A program made the translations under genes and the position numbers. Of a stretch of DNA of 64,000 nucleotides, positions 48,137 to 56,629 are shown one piece after another. The notes beneath the pieces are model-generated. The model was not told the DNA's origin. It ran no database searches and saw only the letters and a program-made list of their open reading frames with translations. The DNA comes from an uncultured Saprospiraceae bacterium. Its GTDB lineage: Bacteria > Bacteroidota > Bacteroidia > Chitinophagales > Saprospiraceae. The first letter of the stretch is position 1. Every line of letters begins with the position of its first letter. The stretch spans positions 1-64,000 of the forward strand of contig CALFUK010000027.1 in the NCBI GenBank assembly GCA_937929945.1, given 5' to 3'.

Positions 48137-49714
48137 TTGGGTAAGAATCAGAATGAAAGCATCGAAATCAGTGTCAGTCCTGCAGACCTGTACAATGAAG
48201 AATTGATCCTGAGTAAGGCAGCGTCAAAACTTAAGGTTTCAGCTTCAGACATACAAGAGGTCAAAATCATCAGGAGATCTGTAGATGCCAGACCACGTAG
48301 GCCAGTCTATCGATTAAGAGTGAAGGCTATAATGGACCGTGAGGAGCAAGATTCTGCCCCGGGCTTCATGCCGCAGATCGTAAATTCTGAGAGAAAGGTG
48401 CTGATTATCGGAGCTGGGCCAGCGGGATATTTTGCAGCCTTAGAGTGCATCCAACAAGGGCTCACACCCATGATCATTGAGAGAGGTAAAGATGTCCAAG
48501 CCAGAAGAAGGGATCTCAGAGCCATCCAGCAGTTTGGTGAGGTCAATCCTGATTCTAACTATTGCTTTGGTGAGGGAGGCGCAGGGACCTACTCTGATGG
48601 AAAGCTGTACACCCGCTCGCACAAGCGAGGTAACATAGAGCGTATCCTGCGTATTCTGGTAGAGCATGGGGCACATCAAGACATCCTGATCGATGCGCAT
48701 CCACACATAGGCTCTAATAAGCTGCCGGCTATTATCCGGCAGATTAGAGAAAACATTATCGCCTGTGGAGGCCAGGTCTTGTTCCAGCATCGTGTCGTGG
48801 ACTTCGTCATGGAGGCTAAGCGCTGTATGGGCGCTATGGTCTCGATCGAGGGTGGCGCACCTGTCGATATCATAGCTGATGCTGTCATCTTGGCTACAGG
48901 GCACTCCGCAAGGGATATTTTTGAGCTATGCATCAAGCATGACATTAGTTTGGAGGCGAAGGATTTTGCCCTGGGTGTCAGGATAGAACACCCACAAGCA
49001 CTGATCGATCAGATACAATATAATCAGCGTAAGCGAGAGGAGAATTTGCCCGCATCCAGCTACAGCTTGGCTTGTCAAGTGAGTGGGGTAGGTGTATTCT
49101 CATTCTGTATGTGTCCTGGAGGTCTGATCGTACCGGCTGCCACTTCGCCAGGAGAGATGGTCGTCAATGGCATGTCCCTCTCAAAGCGGGACTCACCCTA
49201 CGCGAATGCGGGTACGGTAGTGGAAATATCTCAAGCTTATCTGGCAGAAGAAGGATTTACCGGCGTCTTGGCAGGGGTAGATTATCAGAGATCCATAGAG
49301 CAAGCGATCTTCGAAGCTGGTGATGGCTCTCAGCGAGCTCCAGCTCAGAGGTTGACAGACTTTGTCAGCCATCAGCTGTCTGGTGATGATATGAGCAGCT
49401 CTTATATTCCTGGAGTATATGCGGCACCTATGCATGAGCTACTACCGGACTACATTAGCCAAAAACTAAGAGAAGCGATCTTGGCGTTTGAATCAAAGAT
49501 GAAGGGATACTTGACTGAGGAAGCTGTCATCGTCGGATTAGAGAGTCGGACGAGCTCACCCATCCGAATACCGAGAGATAAGGATAGTCTGATGAGCCCT
49601 GGGATACAGAGACTTTTCCCTTGTGGTGAGGGCGCGGGATATGCTGGAGGGATCTTATCAGCAGCCATGGATGGCATCAATGTGGCTCGAAAAGTCTCAA
49701 AACACTTGGCATGA
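48137..49714 (+). CDS. FAD-dependent dehydrogenase (COG2509-like)
   Basis: This 525-residue cytoplasmic flavoprotein starts at TTG 48137, supported by the promoter just upstream and no in-frame ATG near it. An N-terminal domain of about 90 residues precedes the dinucleotide-binding motif VLIIGAGPAGYFAALECIQQ. The NYCFGEGGAGTYSDGKLYTR, VILATGHSARDIFELCIKH and YAGGILSAAMDGINVARKV segments are typical of the conserved but little-characterised COG2509 dehydrogenases. No partner gene identifies a substrate. Length and motif order are intact. Confidence 0.87.
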   Translation: MGKNQNESIEISVSPADLYNEELILSKAASKLKVSASDIQEVKIIRRSVDARPRRPVYRLRVKAIMDREEQDSAPGFMPQIVNSERKVLIIGAGPAGYFAALECIQQGLTPMIIERGKDVQARRRDLRAIQQFGEVNPDSNYCFGEGGAGTYSDGKLYTRSHKRGNIERILRILVEHGAHQDILIDAHPHIGSNKLPAIIRQIRENIIACGGQVLFQHRVVDFVMEAKRCMGAMVSIEGGAPVDIIADAVILATGHSARDIFELCIKHDISLEAKDFALGVRIEHPQALIDQIQYNQRKREENLPASSYSLACQVSGVGVFSFCMCPGGLIVPAATSPGEMVVNGMSLSKRDSPYANAGTVVEISQAYLAEEGFTGVLAGVDYQRSIEQAIFEAGDGSQRAPAQRLTDFVSHQLSGDDMSSSYIPGVYAAPMHELLPDYISQKLREAILAFESKMKGYLTEEAVIVGLESRTSSPIRIPRDKDSLMSPGIQRLFPCGEGAGYAGGILSAAMDGINVARKVSKHLA

Positions 49715-49821
49715 TATTCAGCGTTTTACAATATTCTTTGGTTACTTCGCGGCCTGTTCTCTATGGATACTTGGGTCTGTGTTATACCATCATATCGAAA
49801 TAGAGGAATAAATTTTTAAAA

Positions 49822-50244
49822 ATGAAGGATTTAGCGGATTTGATCGGACGAGTCTTTATTTCATTGATTTTTTTCTTTGAAGTATATGATACCATTGGTT
49901 TCTGGCAGAACACGAAGGATACCATGACGTCCTACGGAATCACATGGAATCAGGATTTACTCATTTTAGCGATGCTGGTCTTTTTGATCTTTGGTAGTCT
50001 AATGGTCCTGATCGGCTACTACGCGAATATCGGAGCCTTTTTTCTGCTGCTTTATTTGGTTCCTTTCACTCTGATCGTCTTCTCTTTTTGGAATGATCCC
50101 ATCGAGTACAGACGCGTCAATTCTCTACAATTCATGCGAAATATGGCTATATGCGGTGGTCTTTTGCTGCTGATCGCCAATAGTGGCGCAGGGAAGTACA
50201 GCATCAAAAGAATGCTACACGTCTTACGCGTTCCAGCATCTTAA
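49822..50244 (+). CDS. DoxX-like inner membrane protein
   Basis: This 140-residue membrane protein has four predicted helices (about residues 8-24, 45-68, 70-90 and 105-125) and the glycine-rich pattern of the DoxX/SURF4-like family (LADLIGRVFISLIFFFEVYD; LIFGSLMVLIGYYANIGAFF). The family includes subunits of quinone oxidases and membrane-redox partners, but most bacterial members are uncharacterised. It follows the dehydrogenase by 107 nt on the same strand, which hints at but does not prove a functional link. Confidence 0.78.
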   Translation: MKDLADLIGRVFISLIFFFEVYDTIGFWQNTKDTMTSYGITWNQDLLILAMLVFLIFGSLMVLIGYYANIGAFFLLLYLVPFTLIVFSFWNDPIEYRRVNSLQFMRNMAICGGLLLLIANSGAGKYSIKRMLHVLRVPAS

Positions 50245-50359
50245 TGTTCATGTGCGTGGGCTATAGGCTCATGTAACGATGGAATAGCGATAGACTCGCA
50301 AGCAACTTACGATTCGCATCTATAATAGAAATTAAGTCAGTAACTACTTCTGACTTACT

Positions 50360-51199
50360 CTAATTATTCCCAGTGTCATTGAGTAGTTCACCACAGTATT
50401 TGCAGAAGGTAGCATCGACATCGTGGCCTTCTTCTGAGCAGAAGCGGCAGGCCTGAGTAGAGTTGTCTTTGAGTTCATCTTTAGTCAGTTCTGAGCTGAC
50501 GATGCCTGTAGGTACAGCGATGATGGCATAGCCGCAGATCATGATGAGTGCGGCGAAGAATTGGCCAAGCTCAGTACGCGGATGTATGTCTCCATAGCCT
50601 ACAGTCGTCATGGTTACAATAGCCCAGTACACACTTCTCGGGATGCTATCGAATCCGCTCTCGGGATTACCACCTTCTATGAGGTAGATGACTGAGCCCA
50701 TGATGCTCACGAAGATGAGCAGAAAGGTCAGGAATATCAGAATTTTTGGCCTTGAGGCGCGTAGGGCCGCTAAGAGCACATGACCATGATTCAGAAAGCT
50801 AAGCATCTTGAATATTCTGAATATCCTCAGTAAGCGCAGAGCTCTGATGACCATCAGCGACTGTGCCCCTCCAAAAATGAGGCTCAGATAACTGGGCAGT
50901 ATAGCTAAGAGGTCGATGATGCCAAAGAAGCTGGTGATGTATTTCTTAGGCTTGTAGACACAATAAATACGCAGGAAATACTCGATGGTGAAGAATATGG
51001 TAAAGATCCACTCAATGTTATGGATGACATACCTCAGATTTTCATCTAAAGAAGGGACTGTCTCCATCATTACTGATACGACACTGGCGATAATCATAAA
51101 CAGGAGGATGATGTCAAAGAGTTTGCCCTCTTTAGTATCAGCCTCAAAAATGACTTCGTGAAACCTTTCTTTTAATAGATTTCGATTCTTAACATCCAT
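50360..51199 (-). CDS. Voltage-gated potassium channel with C-terminal zinc ribbon
   Basis: This 279-residue inner-membrane protein has six membrane segments. S4 carries regularly spaced arginines (MVIRALRLLRIFRIFKM), as in voltage sensors, and the pore loop has the K+ selectivity filter TVGYGD (residues 199-204, in TMTTVGYGDIHPR). After S6 (YAIIAVPTGIVSSEL) is a cytoplasmic tail ending in a CXXC-X11-CXXC zinc ribbon (Cys251, 254, 266 and 269). The ribbon could be a metal-dependent regulatory or assembly domain. The gene is transcribed with, or near, the 2TM gene upstream. Confidence 0.93.
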   Translation of the reverse strand: MDVKNRNLLKERFHEVIFEADTKEGKLFDIILLFMIIASVVSVMMETVPSLDENLRYVIHNIEWIFTIFFTIEYFLRIYCVYKPKKYITSFFGIIDLLAILPSYLSLIFGGAQSLMVIRALRLLRIFRIFKMLSFLNHGHVLLAALRASRPKILIFLTFLLIFVSIMGSVIYLIEGGNPESGFDSIPRSVYWAIVTMTTVGYGDIHPRTELGQFFAALIMICGYAIIAVPTGIVSSELTKDELKDNSTQACRFCSEEGHDVDATFCKYCGELLNDTGNN

Positions 51200-51319
51200 G
51201 TCTGGGAGTGTAATGTAGAATACGGTGCAAATATTACACCATAGACTTGAAAATACGAAGCTTTAACGTACGATATTTTTATAATAGCTTAAAGTTGTCT
51301 GGTAAGAAGCTGATATTAA

Positions 51320-51637
51320 TTAGACGAATTCTTCTTTTGAGGAGAATTCTTCCTGGGCATAGGCACCCTCTCGACTTTTGATTTTGGTGATTTCTTTCTC
51401 GATCTCTCTCTGCTCCCAGTCATCTCCGTAAGTGAATGAAAAGACTTTAATGGCATGAAAAGCAATAGCCACACCCCATCCTAAGATGGGAAATATAGCC
51501 CAAAAGAAATCTGCAGTAAATAGATTCAGCAAAATGAAAAACACACTCATGACCAGCCAACTCATGAAATGGGTATAAAACTTTCTCTTTTGTCTGACTC
51601 TTTTACGAGCCATTCTATATATATCAGCGTCAGCCAT
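51320..51637 (-). CDS. 2TM domain protein
   Basis: This 105-residue protein has two closely spaced membrane helices (about residues 25-42 and 45-64: WLVMSVFFILLNLFTADFFW and AIFPILGWGVAIAFHAIKVF). Basic and acidic cytoplasmic flanks lie on either side, including MARKRVRQKRKFYTHFMSW and DDWEQREIEKEITKI. This is the pattern of the Pfam 2TM domain, often found in Bacteroidota, some linked to LytTR regulators. Here it stands alone. The function is unknown. Confidence 0.85.
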   Translation of the reverse strand: MADADIYRMARKRVRQKRKFYTHFMSWLVMSVFFILLNLFTADFFWAIFPILGWGVAIAFHAIKVFSFTYGDDWEQREIEKEITKIKSREGAYAQEEFSSKEEFV

Positions 51638-51729
51638 AGTGTATAGTTAAAAAGAATAAACAAAGACTAGAAAATAGATAGCCTAATCATTCTAACAAAG
51701 GGATCAACAGAATAAATCCATAGACTAAA

Positions 51730-52494
51730 CTATCTTATGAATAATAACTCATGATCAGTAGATCCTTCTGCTGAATAATGGTATTCTTCAAGGTCAAAAT
51801 GCTTTAATTGCTCAGGCTTCGTAAGCTTATTCTGCACCATGTACCTAGCCATCAGTCCTCTCGCCCGCTTCGCGTGAAAGGAGATAAACTTCAGCTCTTC
51901 GCCTTTATATTCCTTGAAAGTGACATTGATGATGTCAGCATCGAGCTGATCTGTTTTGATTGATTTAAAATATTCGTTAGACGCTAAGTTTATAATGATA
52001 GGCTGCTTATAGCCGCTAAGCTCTTCATTGAGTGATGCCGTGATCTTATCGTTCCAGAATTCATAAAGATTCTTACCTCTGCGGGTACTTAGCTTAGTAC
52101 CCATCTCCAGTCGGTAGGGCTGCATCAGGTCTAATGGCTTCAGAATACCGTAGAGTCCCGACAAGATTCTTACATGTTTATTAGCATACTTGATCTGAGA
52201 CTTAGTCAGACTCTCAGCATCAAAGCCTCGGTATACATCGCCTTTGAAAGCGAAGATGGCTTCTTTTACCGTCTCTGACTGGAAGGTTTCGTCGTAGGAT
52301 TTATAGCGATTCACATTCAGCTCGGCTATCGCATCACTCACCTTCATGAGTGCCTTTATGCTCTTTTTAGACTGTCTTTTGAGCGTCTTAATCAGAGAGG
52401 CGCTTTCTGCCACAAATTGTGGTAGAGAGGTCTCAAACTTACGATCCAAAGGATCATAATCTAATGTCTTAGCGGGGGATAATACAGCGATCAA
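51730..52494 (-). CDS. yaaA: Peroxide stress protein YaaA
   Basis: YaaA-family proteins protect against hydrogen peroxide in E. coli by limiting free intracellular iron and bind DNA. The 254-residue product begins MIAVLSPAKTLDYDP (TTG start at 52494) and has the family segments FKGDVYRGFDAESLTKSQI, LSGLYGILKPLDLMQPYRLE, NLASNEYFKSI and ISFHAKRARGLMARYM. Length is standard. It lies between the DUF1573 terminator and the 2TM gene, on one strand with both. Confidence 0.94.
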   Translation of the reverse strand: MIAVLSPAKTLDYDPLDRKFETSLPQFVAESASLIKTLKRQSKKSIKALMKVSDAIAELNVNRYKSYDETFQSETVKEAIFAFKGDVYRGFDAESLTKSQIKYANKHVRILSGLYGILKPLDLMQPYRLEMGTKLSTRRGKNLYEFWNDKITASLNEELSGYKQPIIINLASNEYFKSIKTDQLDADIINVTFKEYKGEELKFISFHAKRARGLMARYMVQNKLTKPEQLKHFDLEEYHYSAEGSTDHELLFIR

Positions 52495-52556
52495 AGCTTC
52501 TATATTTATGTTAGACTGTAAAACAAAGATTCAGAAATTTGGTTGATTTTCAGCAT

Positions 52557-52590
52557 AAAAAAAAGGCTTTGAGTAATTACCCAAAGCCTT
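52557..52590 (-). terminator. Rho-independent terminator after the DUF1573 gene
   Basis: On the minus strand AAGGCTTTG (52590-52582) pairs with CAAAGCCTT (52571-52563), followed by eight T residues. It ends transcription of the DUF1573 gene and insulates yaaA. Confidence 0.88.
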
Positions 52591-52611
52591 CTATATATCG
52601 CTTAGAAATGA

Positions 52612-53103
52612 TTAGTTATTCACTCCTTTCGTTTTTGTTTTGTCAGTTTTGGTGTTTACATCTTTGAAGATGTTAGCTGGTGCATCTGGGACACTCTGCT
52701 CGGACTCATTGACATGGCCTTGGACCTTGATGACTCTGTTATCGCCACCTTCATTAGTGGTCAGCGTGACAGTCTTCGAGAACTTGCCTAATCTATTAGT
52801 CGCGTATCTGATTTCTATCTGGCTTTCTTCTCCAGGCATGATCGGCTCCTTTGGAAAATCAGGTACCGTACATCCACAGCTTCCTCTTGCAGACTTGATG
52901 ATTAATGGAGACGTACCCGTATTTGTGAATTTTAATACTCTTAGCGGCTCTGAATGCTGCTCAATCGTACCATAATCAACAACTAATGACTCTAAGGACA
53001 TCACTGGACCATCTGCTGGGGCTGCATCTTGATTCTGATCTATCTGACCAACTGCAAGAAAACTCACCAAAGCGAAACACACTGTAAATAGTAAGGATTT
53101 CAT
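52612..53103 (-). CDS. DUF1573 periplasmic protein
   Basis: This 163-residue exported protein has a signal peptide (MKSLLFTVCFALVSFLAVGQ) and a single Ig-like DUF1573 domain. Its core has the family pattern VLKFTNTGTSPLIIKSARGS, CGCTVPDFPKEPIMPGEES and KFSKTVTLTTNEG, including the conserved CGCT. Members are common in Bacteroidota and resemble ASPM/SPD-2/hydin domains. The function is unknown; it lies alone with its own promoter and terminator. Confidence 0.92.
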   Translation of the reverse strand: MKSLLFTVCFALVSFLAVGQIDQNQDAAPADGPVMSLESLVVDYGTIEQHSEPLRVLKFTNTGTSPLIIKSARGSCGCTVPDFPKEPIMPGEESQIEIRYATNRLGKFSKTVTLTTNEGGDNRVIKVQGHVNESEQSVPDAPANIFKDVNTKTDKTKTKGVNN

Positions 53104-53123
53104 TTTAATAATTTTATTTACTA

Positions 53124-53155
53124 CAAAAGTAAGTTAATTAGTGAGTTCCATACAA
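53124..53155 (-). promoter_or_regulatory. Promoter of the DUF1573 gene
   Basis: On the minus strand TTG (53155-53153) and TACTTTTG (53131-53124) are spaced 21 bp, a full consensus match. The start near 53118 gives a leader of about 15 nt. Confidence 0.75.
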
Positions 53156-53196
53156 GTATTCCCACGTAAATACCTCGTTAATGTAGTGTTAATCGC

Positions 53197-53280
53197 CAAT
53201 TAAATATTTATGAAAGCTATAATATGTATTGATTACCGCTCTCATTTCGCTCAGCAAGCTTAACATTAGATATTTAATTG
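53197..53280. repeat. 84-bp interrupted inverted repeat in the divergent promoter region
   Basis: CAATTAAATATTTA (53197-53210) is the inverse complement of TAGATATTTAATTG (53267-53280) with one mismatch. A second pair, AAGCT (53214-53218) and AGCTT (53257-53261), nests inside. It lies between the DUF1573 and E1 promoters. A regulator-binding site acting on both is inference. Confidence 0.55.
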
Positions 53281-53293
53281 ACATCATTATTCT

Positions 53294-53301
53294 TACTTTT
53301 G
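53294..53301 (+). promoter_or_regulatory. Promoter -7 element of the E1 dehydrogenase gene
   Basis: TACTTTTG is a perfect TAnnTTTG box, about 50 nt before the ATG at 53351. The -33 region (TATTTA, around 53271-53276) is poor and overlaps the right arm of the inverted repeat, so binding there would occlude the promoter. Confidence 0.5.
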
Positions 53302-53350
53302 TGCCATCATGTTGTTATAGTACCATTACTCACTTATCTGATTTAGCTGA

Positions 53351-55768
53351 ATGATATTAGAGCACCCTTCGTTTACCGAATTATTGCCATCAGCGACTGA
53401 TGCGCAGACGCGACATCACAATGAGGTTCGTAAAGATTATTGGTTGAGTGTGGTCTCTCGGGAGGTAAGTATCTTAGCCAGAAGAGAGGTTCTGACGGGT
53501 AAGGCAAAGTTTGGTGTGACGGGTGATGGAAAGGAGATGGCGCAGATTGCGATATCACGTGCCTTTCAGAAAGGCGACTACTATGCGCCTTACTACAGAG
53601 GCCAGACATTTATGTTTCATCGAGGACTCTGTAGCATTCAAGACTATTTTGCGCAGCTCTATGCGGATAGTCCGAATGATCCATTTTCAGCAGGCCGCCA
53701 GATGAATAATCACTATGCCACAGCATTCGTAGACCAAGAAGGTAATATGCTGCCGCTCAAAGACTTAGATAATGTCAGTGCCTGCCTCTCCAGTACTGCT
53801 GGGTCTAATGCCAGGGCCCTGGGTTTAGCACTGGCCTCAAAAAAATTCAGAACTACAGAAACGCTGCAATCCTATGAGCAGCTCTCAGATGGAGGGAATG
53901 AAATATGCTTCTCCACCATAGGTGACGCCAGTACATCAGAGGGCGTCTTCTGGGAATCTATGAATGCAGCCTGCGTGATGAAGGTGCCTCTTCTGACCGT
54001 GGTCATGGATGATGGCTACGGCATCTCAGTACCTGTAGAACTCCAAACCACCAAAGGGAGCATCTCAGAAGCTCTGGCTGGATTAGCGCTCGATGAAGAA
54101 GGACAGGGTATGATCATCAGAAAGGTCAAGGGCTGGGACTATGCTGCACTCTGCGCCACGATCGAAGAAGTCAGCCGCATCGTCAGAGAGCGGCACGTGC
54201 CTGCACTGATCCACGTATACGAGCTGACTCAGCCTCAAGGTCACTCTACATCAGGATCACATGAACGGTATAAGTCTAAAGAAAGACTCGCGTGGGAAAA
54301 GGCTTATGACTGCCTCCCCAAGTTTGAAGAGTGGGTGACAGAAAACGACATCATCGACCAAGAAACAATCACCCAATACCGTAAGCTGGCTAAAGAGTAC
54401 GTCAGGGAAGAAAGAGCAAAGGCATGGAAAAAACTGCGAGCGCCCATAGCAGCCAAAAGAAAAGAGGCCATAGAGATCTACGAAAAACTACAGCACACTG
54501 ATCTGTACATTGATACCGTAAGGACGCTTCACCAGGAGGTCATCGACTTTGTGAATCCGCACATGAGCGAGATCGTACAGAATCTACGACGACTCGAAAT
54601 TTTAATTGGGAAATCTAAGTCCTCTTCATACAGCTTAGATGTGACCATAGACCGGACGACGCAAGAAAAATACAAGCAGCTCTATACCAATCTATACAGC
54701 ACTGGGCCAAAGTCAGCCCTGAAGGTCCCCGTGATCGCTCCAGAATACAGCGACACCTCTGAATCATTAGTCGGGTTCAAAATCTTAAACGAATTTTTCA
54801 GGAAGGCCTTTGCAGCTTACCCTAACACTTTTGCCTTCGGTGAAGATGTGGGTATGATCGGTGATGTCAATCAAGGATTCGCAGGTATCCAAAATGAATA
54901 TGGAATAGAAAGAGTCTTCGACTGTGGTATCAGAGAGTGGACCATCATGGGGCAGGCCATAGGCATGGCCATGAGAGGACTCAGGCCGATAGCCGAGATC
55001 CAATACTTGGACTACATCTTCTATGGACTGACTCCACTGGTCGATGATCTGGCGACACTACGCTACAGGACAAATGGCCTGCAGTCAGCTCCTGTCATCA
55101 TCAGGACCAGAGGGCATAGATTAGAAGGCATCTGGCACACTGGCTCCCATCTCGGAGCGATGCTACACTGTCTACGCGGAGTCTACATCCTGACACCTCG
55201 TAATATGGTACAAGCAGCGGGTATGTACCGCACCATGTTAGAATCGGATGATCCTGCCATCATCGTAGAATGCCTAAACGGATATCGAATCAAAGAGACA
55301 CTTCCTGATAACATCGGTGAATACACCGTCCCCTTAGGCGTGCCGGAGGTTATAGAAGCAGGAACAGATCTGACAGTGGTGACCTACGGCTCATGTGTCC
55401 GGGTAGCACAGGAGACCATACAGCTATTGTCACTTCGAGGTGTTACGATCGATCTGATCGATGTGCAGACGCTGATGCCTTTTGACCTGGAGCACAGCAT
55501 CTTAGAGTCCATCAAAAAGACGAACAAAGTGCTCTTCTTGGACGAGGATGTACCTGGTGGCGCTAGCTCTTACATGATGCAGCAGGTCATCGAAGTCCAA
55601 GGTGCTTATGAATATTTAGACGCTAAGCCCATCTGTCTGACTGCAAGAGAACACCGGACACCATACGGTACTGATGGTGATTACTTCTGTAAGCCGAATC
55701 CTGAAATTTTATTCTATACCATAATGGAAATTCTGGAAGAATCTGACCCGTTGCGGTTTAGTGAGTAG
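53351..55768 (+). CDS. Fused alpha/beta E1 component of a 2-oxoacid dehydrogenase
   Basis: This 805-residue protein fuses both E1 subunits of a thiamine-diphosphate 2-oxoacid (pyruvate or branched-chain type) dehydrogenase, which decarboxylates the acid and transfers the acyl group to E2. The alpha part (residues about 30-400) has YYRGQTFMFHRGL and a ThDP motif in which the usual GDG and NN are GDA (GDASTSEGVFW) and DD (VVMDDGYGISVP). The beta part (about 470-805) has FAFGEDVGMIGDVNQGFAG and PIAEIQYLDYIFYGL. Fused E1 enzymes of this sort occur in Bacteroidota. E2 and E3 genes are not in the window. Confidence 0.93.
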   Translation: MILEHPSFTELLPSATDAQTRHHNEVRKDYWLSVVSREVSILARREVLTGKAKFGVTGDGKEMAQIAISRAFQKGDYYAPYYRGQTFMFHRGLCSIQDYFAQLYADSPNDPFSAGRQMNNHYATAFVDQEGNMLPLKDLDNVSACLSSTAGSNARALGLALASKKFRTTETLQSYEQLSDGGNEICFSTIGDASTSEGVFWESMNAACVMKVPLLTVVMDDGYGISVPVELQTTKGSISEALAGLALDEEGQGMIIRKVKGWDYAALCATIEEVSRIVRERHVPALIHVYELTQPQGHSTSGSHERYKSKERLAWEKAYDCLPKFEEWVTENDIIDQETITQYRKLAKEYVREERAKAWKKLRAPIAAKRKEAIEIYEKLQHTDLYIDTVRTLHQEVIDFVNPHMSEIVQNLRRLEILIGKSKSSSYSLDVTIDRTTQEKYKQLYTNLYSTGPKSALKVPVIAPEYSDTSESLVGFKILNEFFRKAFAAYPNTFAFGEDVGMIGDVNQGFAGIQNEYGIERVFDCGIREWTIMGQAIGMAMRGLRPIAEIQYLDYIFYGLTPLVDDLATLRYRTNGLQSAPVIIRTRGHRLEGIWHTGSHLGAMLHCLRGVYILTPRNMVQAAGMYRTMLESDDPAIIVECLNGYRIKETLPDNIGEYTVPLGVPEVIEAGTDLTVVTYGSCVRVAQETIQLLSLRGVTIDLIDVQTLMPFDLEHSILESIKKTNKVLFLDEDVPGGASSYMMQQVIEVQGAYEYLDAKPICLTAREHRTPYGTDGDYFCKPNPEILFYTIMEILEESDPLRFSE

Positions 55769-55888
55769 CATCTACCAACGGTGGATAATCAGCTTATGCG
55801 ATTCAATAGTTCACAGATTCTATAATCACTTCTATATATTAGCGTTTATTTACATAAGTATTAGAAACGCTATAAAATCCATTCATCA

Positions 55889-56629
55889 TTGTCTGATAGC
55901 TTAGTCATCATTCCGACTTATAACGAGATCGAAAACATCCATGAAATCATAGCAGCTGTATTCGCACTGGATCATCCCTTCCATATTCTGATCGTGGATG
56001 ATGGCTCGCCAGACGGCACAGCCATAGCCGTGAAAAAGCTGCAGCAGACACATACCGATGCACTCCATATCTTAGAGAGGACAGAGAAGTCTGGTCTGGG
56101 TACAGCATACATTGCTGGATTCAGATACGCCTTAGCTCATGGATATGAATATGTATTCGAAATGGATGCAGACTTCTCTCACAACCCTAAGTACTTAGAG
56201 GGGATGAGGAAAGAGTGTCATGAAGGCGGTGCAGATGTGTGCATCGGGTCCAGGTATGTAGCTGGTGGCGGAGTGGCCAACTGGGGCCTGGATCGCCTCC
56301 TACTGTCTAAAGGGGCATCATATTACGTGCAGGCAGTCAGCTGGATGCCTGTGAAAGATGCCACAGGTGGATTTAAATGCTATCGGCGACGTGTCTTAGA
56401 AGCGATCGACTTAGATAAAATTCGATTCGTCGGATATGCTTTTCAGATAGAGATGAAGTATGCTGCATGGACACTGGGATTCAAGTTGAAAGAGATACCC
56501 ATCACCTTCGAAGACCGAATCAGGGGCACCTCTAAAATGAATTTATCCATTGTCGGAGAGGCCATCACTGGAGTCTTACAGCTGAAATATAACACCATCC
56601 GATCTAAAAGATATTATGCCAAAGGCTGA
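55889..56629 (+). CDS. Polyprenol-phosphate mannosyltransferase-like glycosyltransferase
   Basis: This 246-residue family 2 glycosyltransferase resembles dolichol/polyprenol phosphate mannose synthase. It has a GT-A fold with VIIPTYNEIENIHEII, the nucleotide-sugar region ILIVDDGSPDGTA, the metal-binding DAD-type motif (FEMDADFSHNP) and the acceptor-site KDATGGFKCYRR segment. There are no C-terminal membrane helices, so it is the soluble form. The start is TTG at 55889, the only plausible one near the MSDSLVIIP beginning. Its end overlaps the next gene by 14 bp. Confidence 0.92.
   Translation: MSDSLVIIPTYNEIENIHEIIAAVFALDHPFHILIVDDGSPDGTAIAVKKLQQTHTDALHILERTEKSGLGTAYIAGFRYALAHGYEYVFEMDADFSHNPKYLEGMRKECHEGGADVCIGSRYVAGGGVANWGLDRLLLSKGASYYVQAVSWMPVKDATGGFKCYRRRVLEAIDLDKIRFVGYAFQIEMKYAAWTLGFKLKEIPITFEDRIRGTSKMNLSIVGEAITGVLQLKYNTIRSKRYYAKG

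Noticed and set aside
48440-48904. 154-codon antisense frame inside the FAD-dehydrogenase gene
   Set aside because: The sense frame carries all conserved dehydrogenase motifs; the antisense product has no family features.
49623-49811. 62-codon frame spanning the end of the dehydrogenase gene and the following gap
   Set aside because: It mostly overlaps the conserved C-terminus of the dehydrogenase in another frame and shows no domain, so there is no support for translation.
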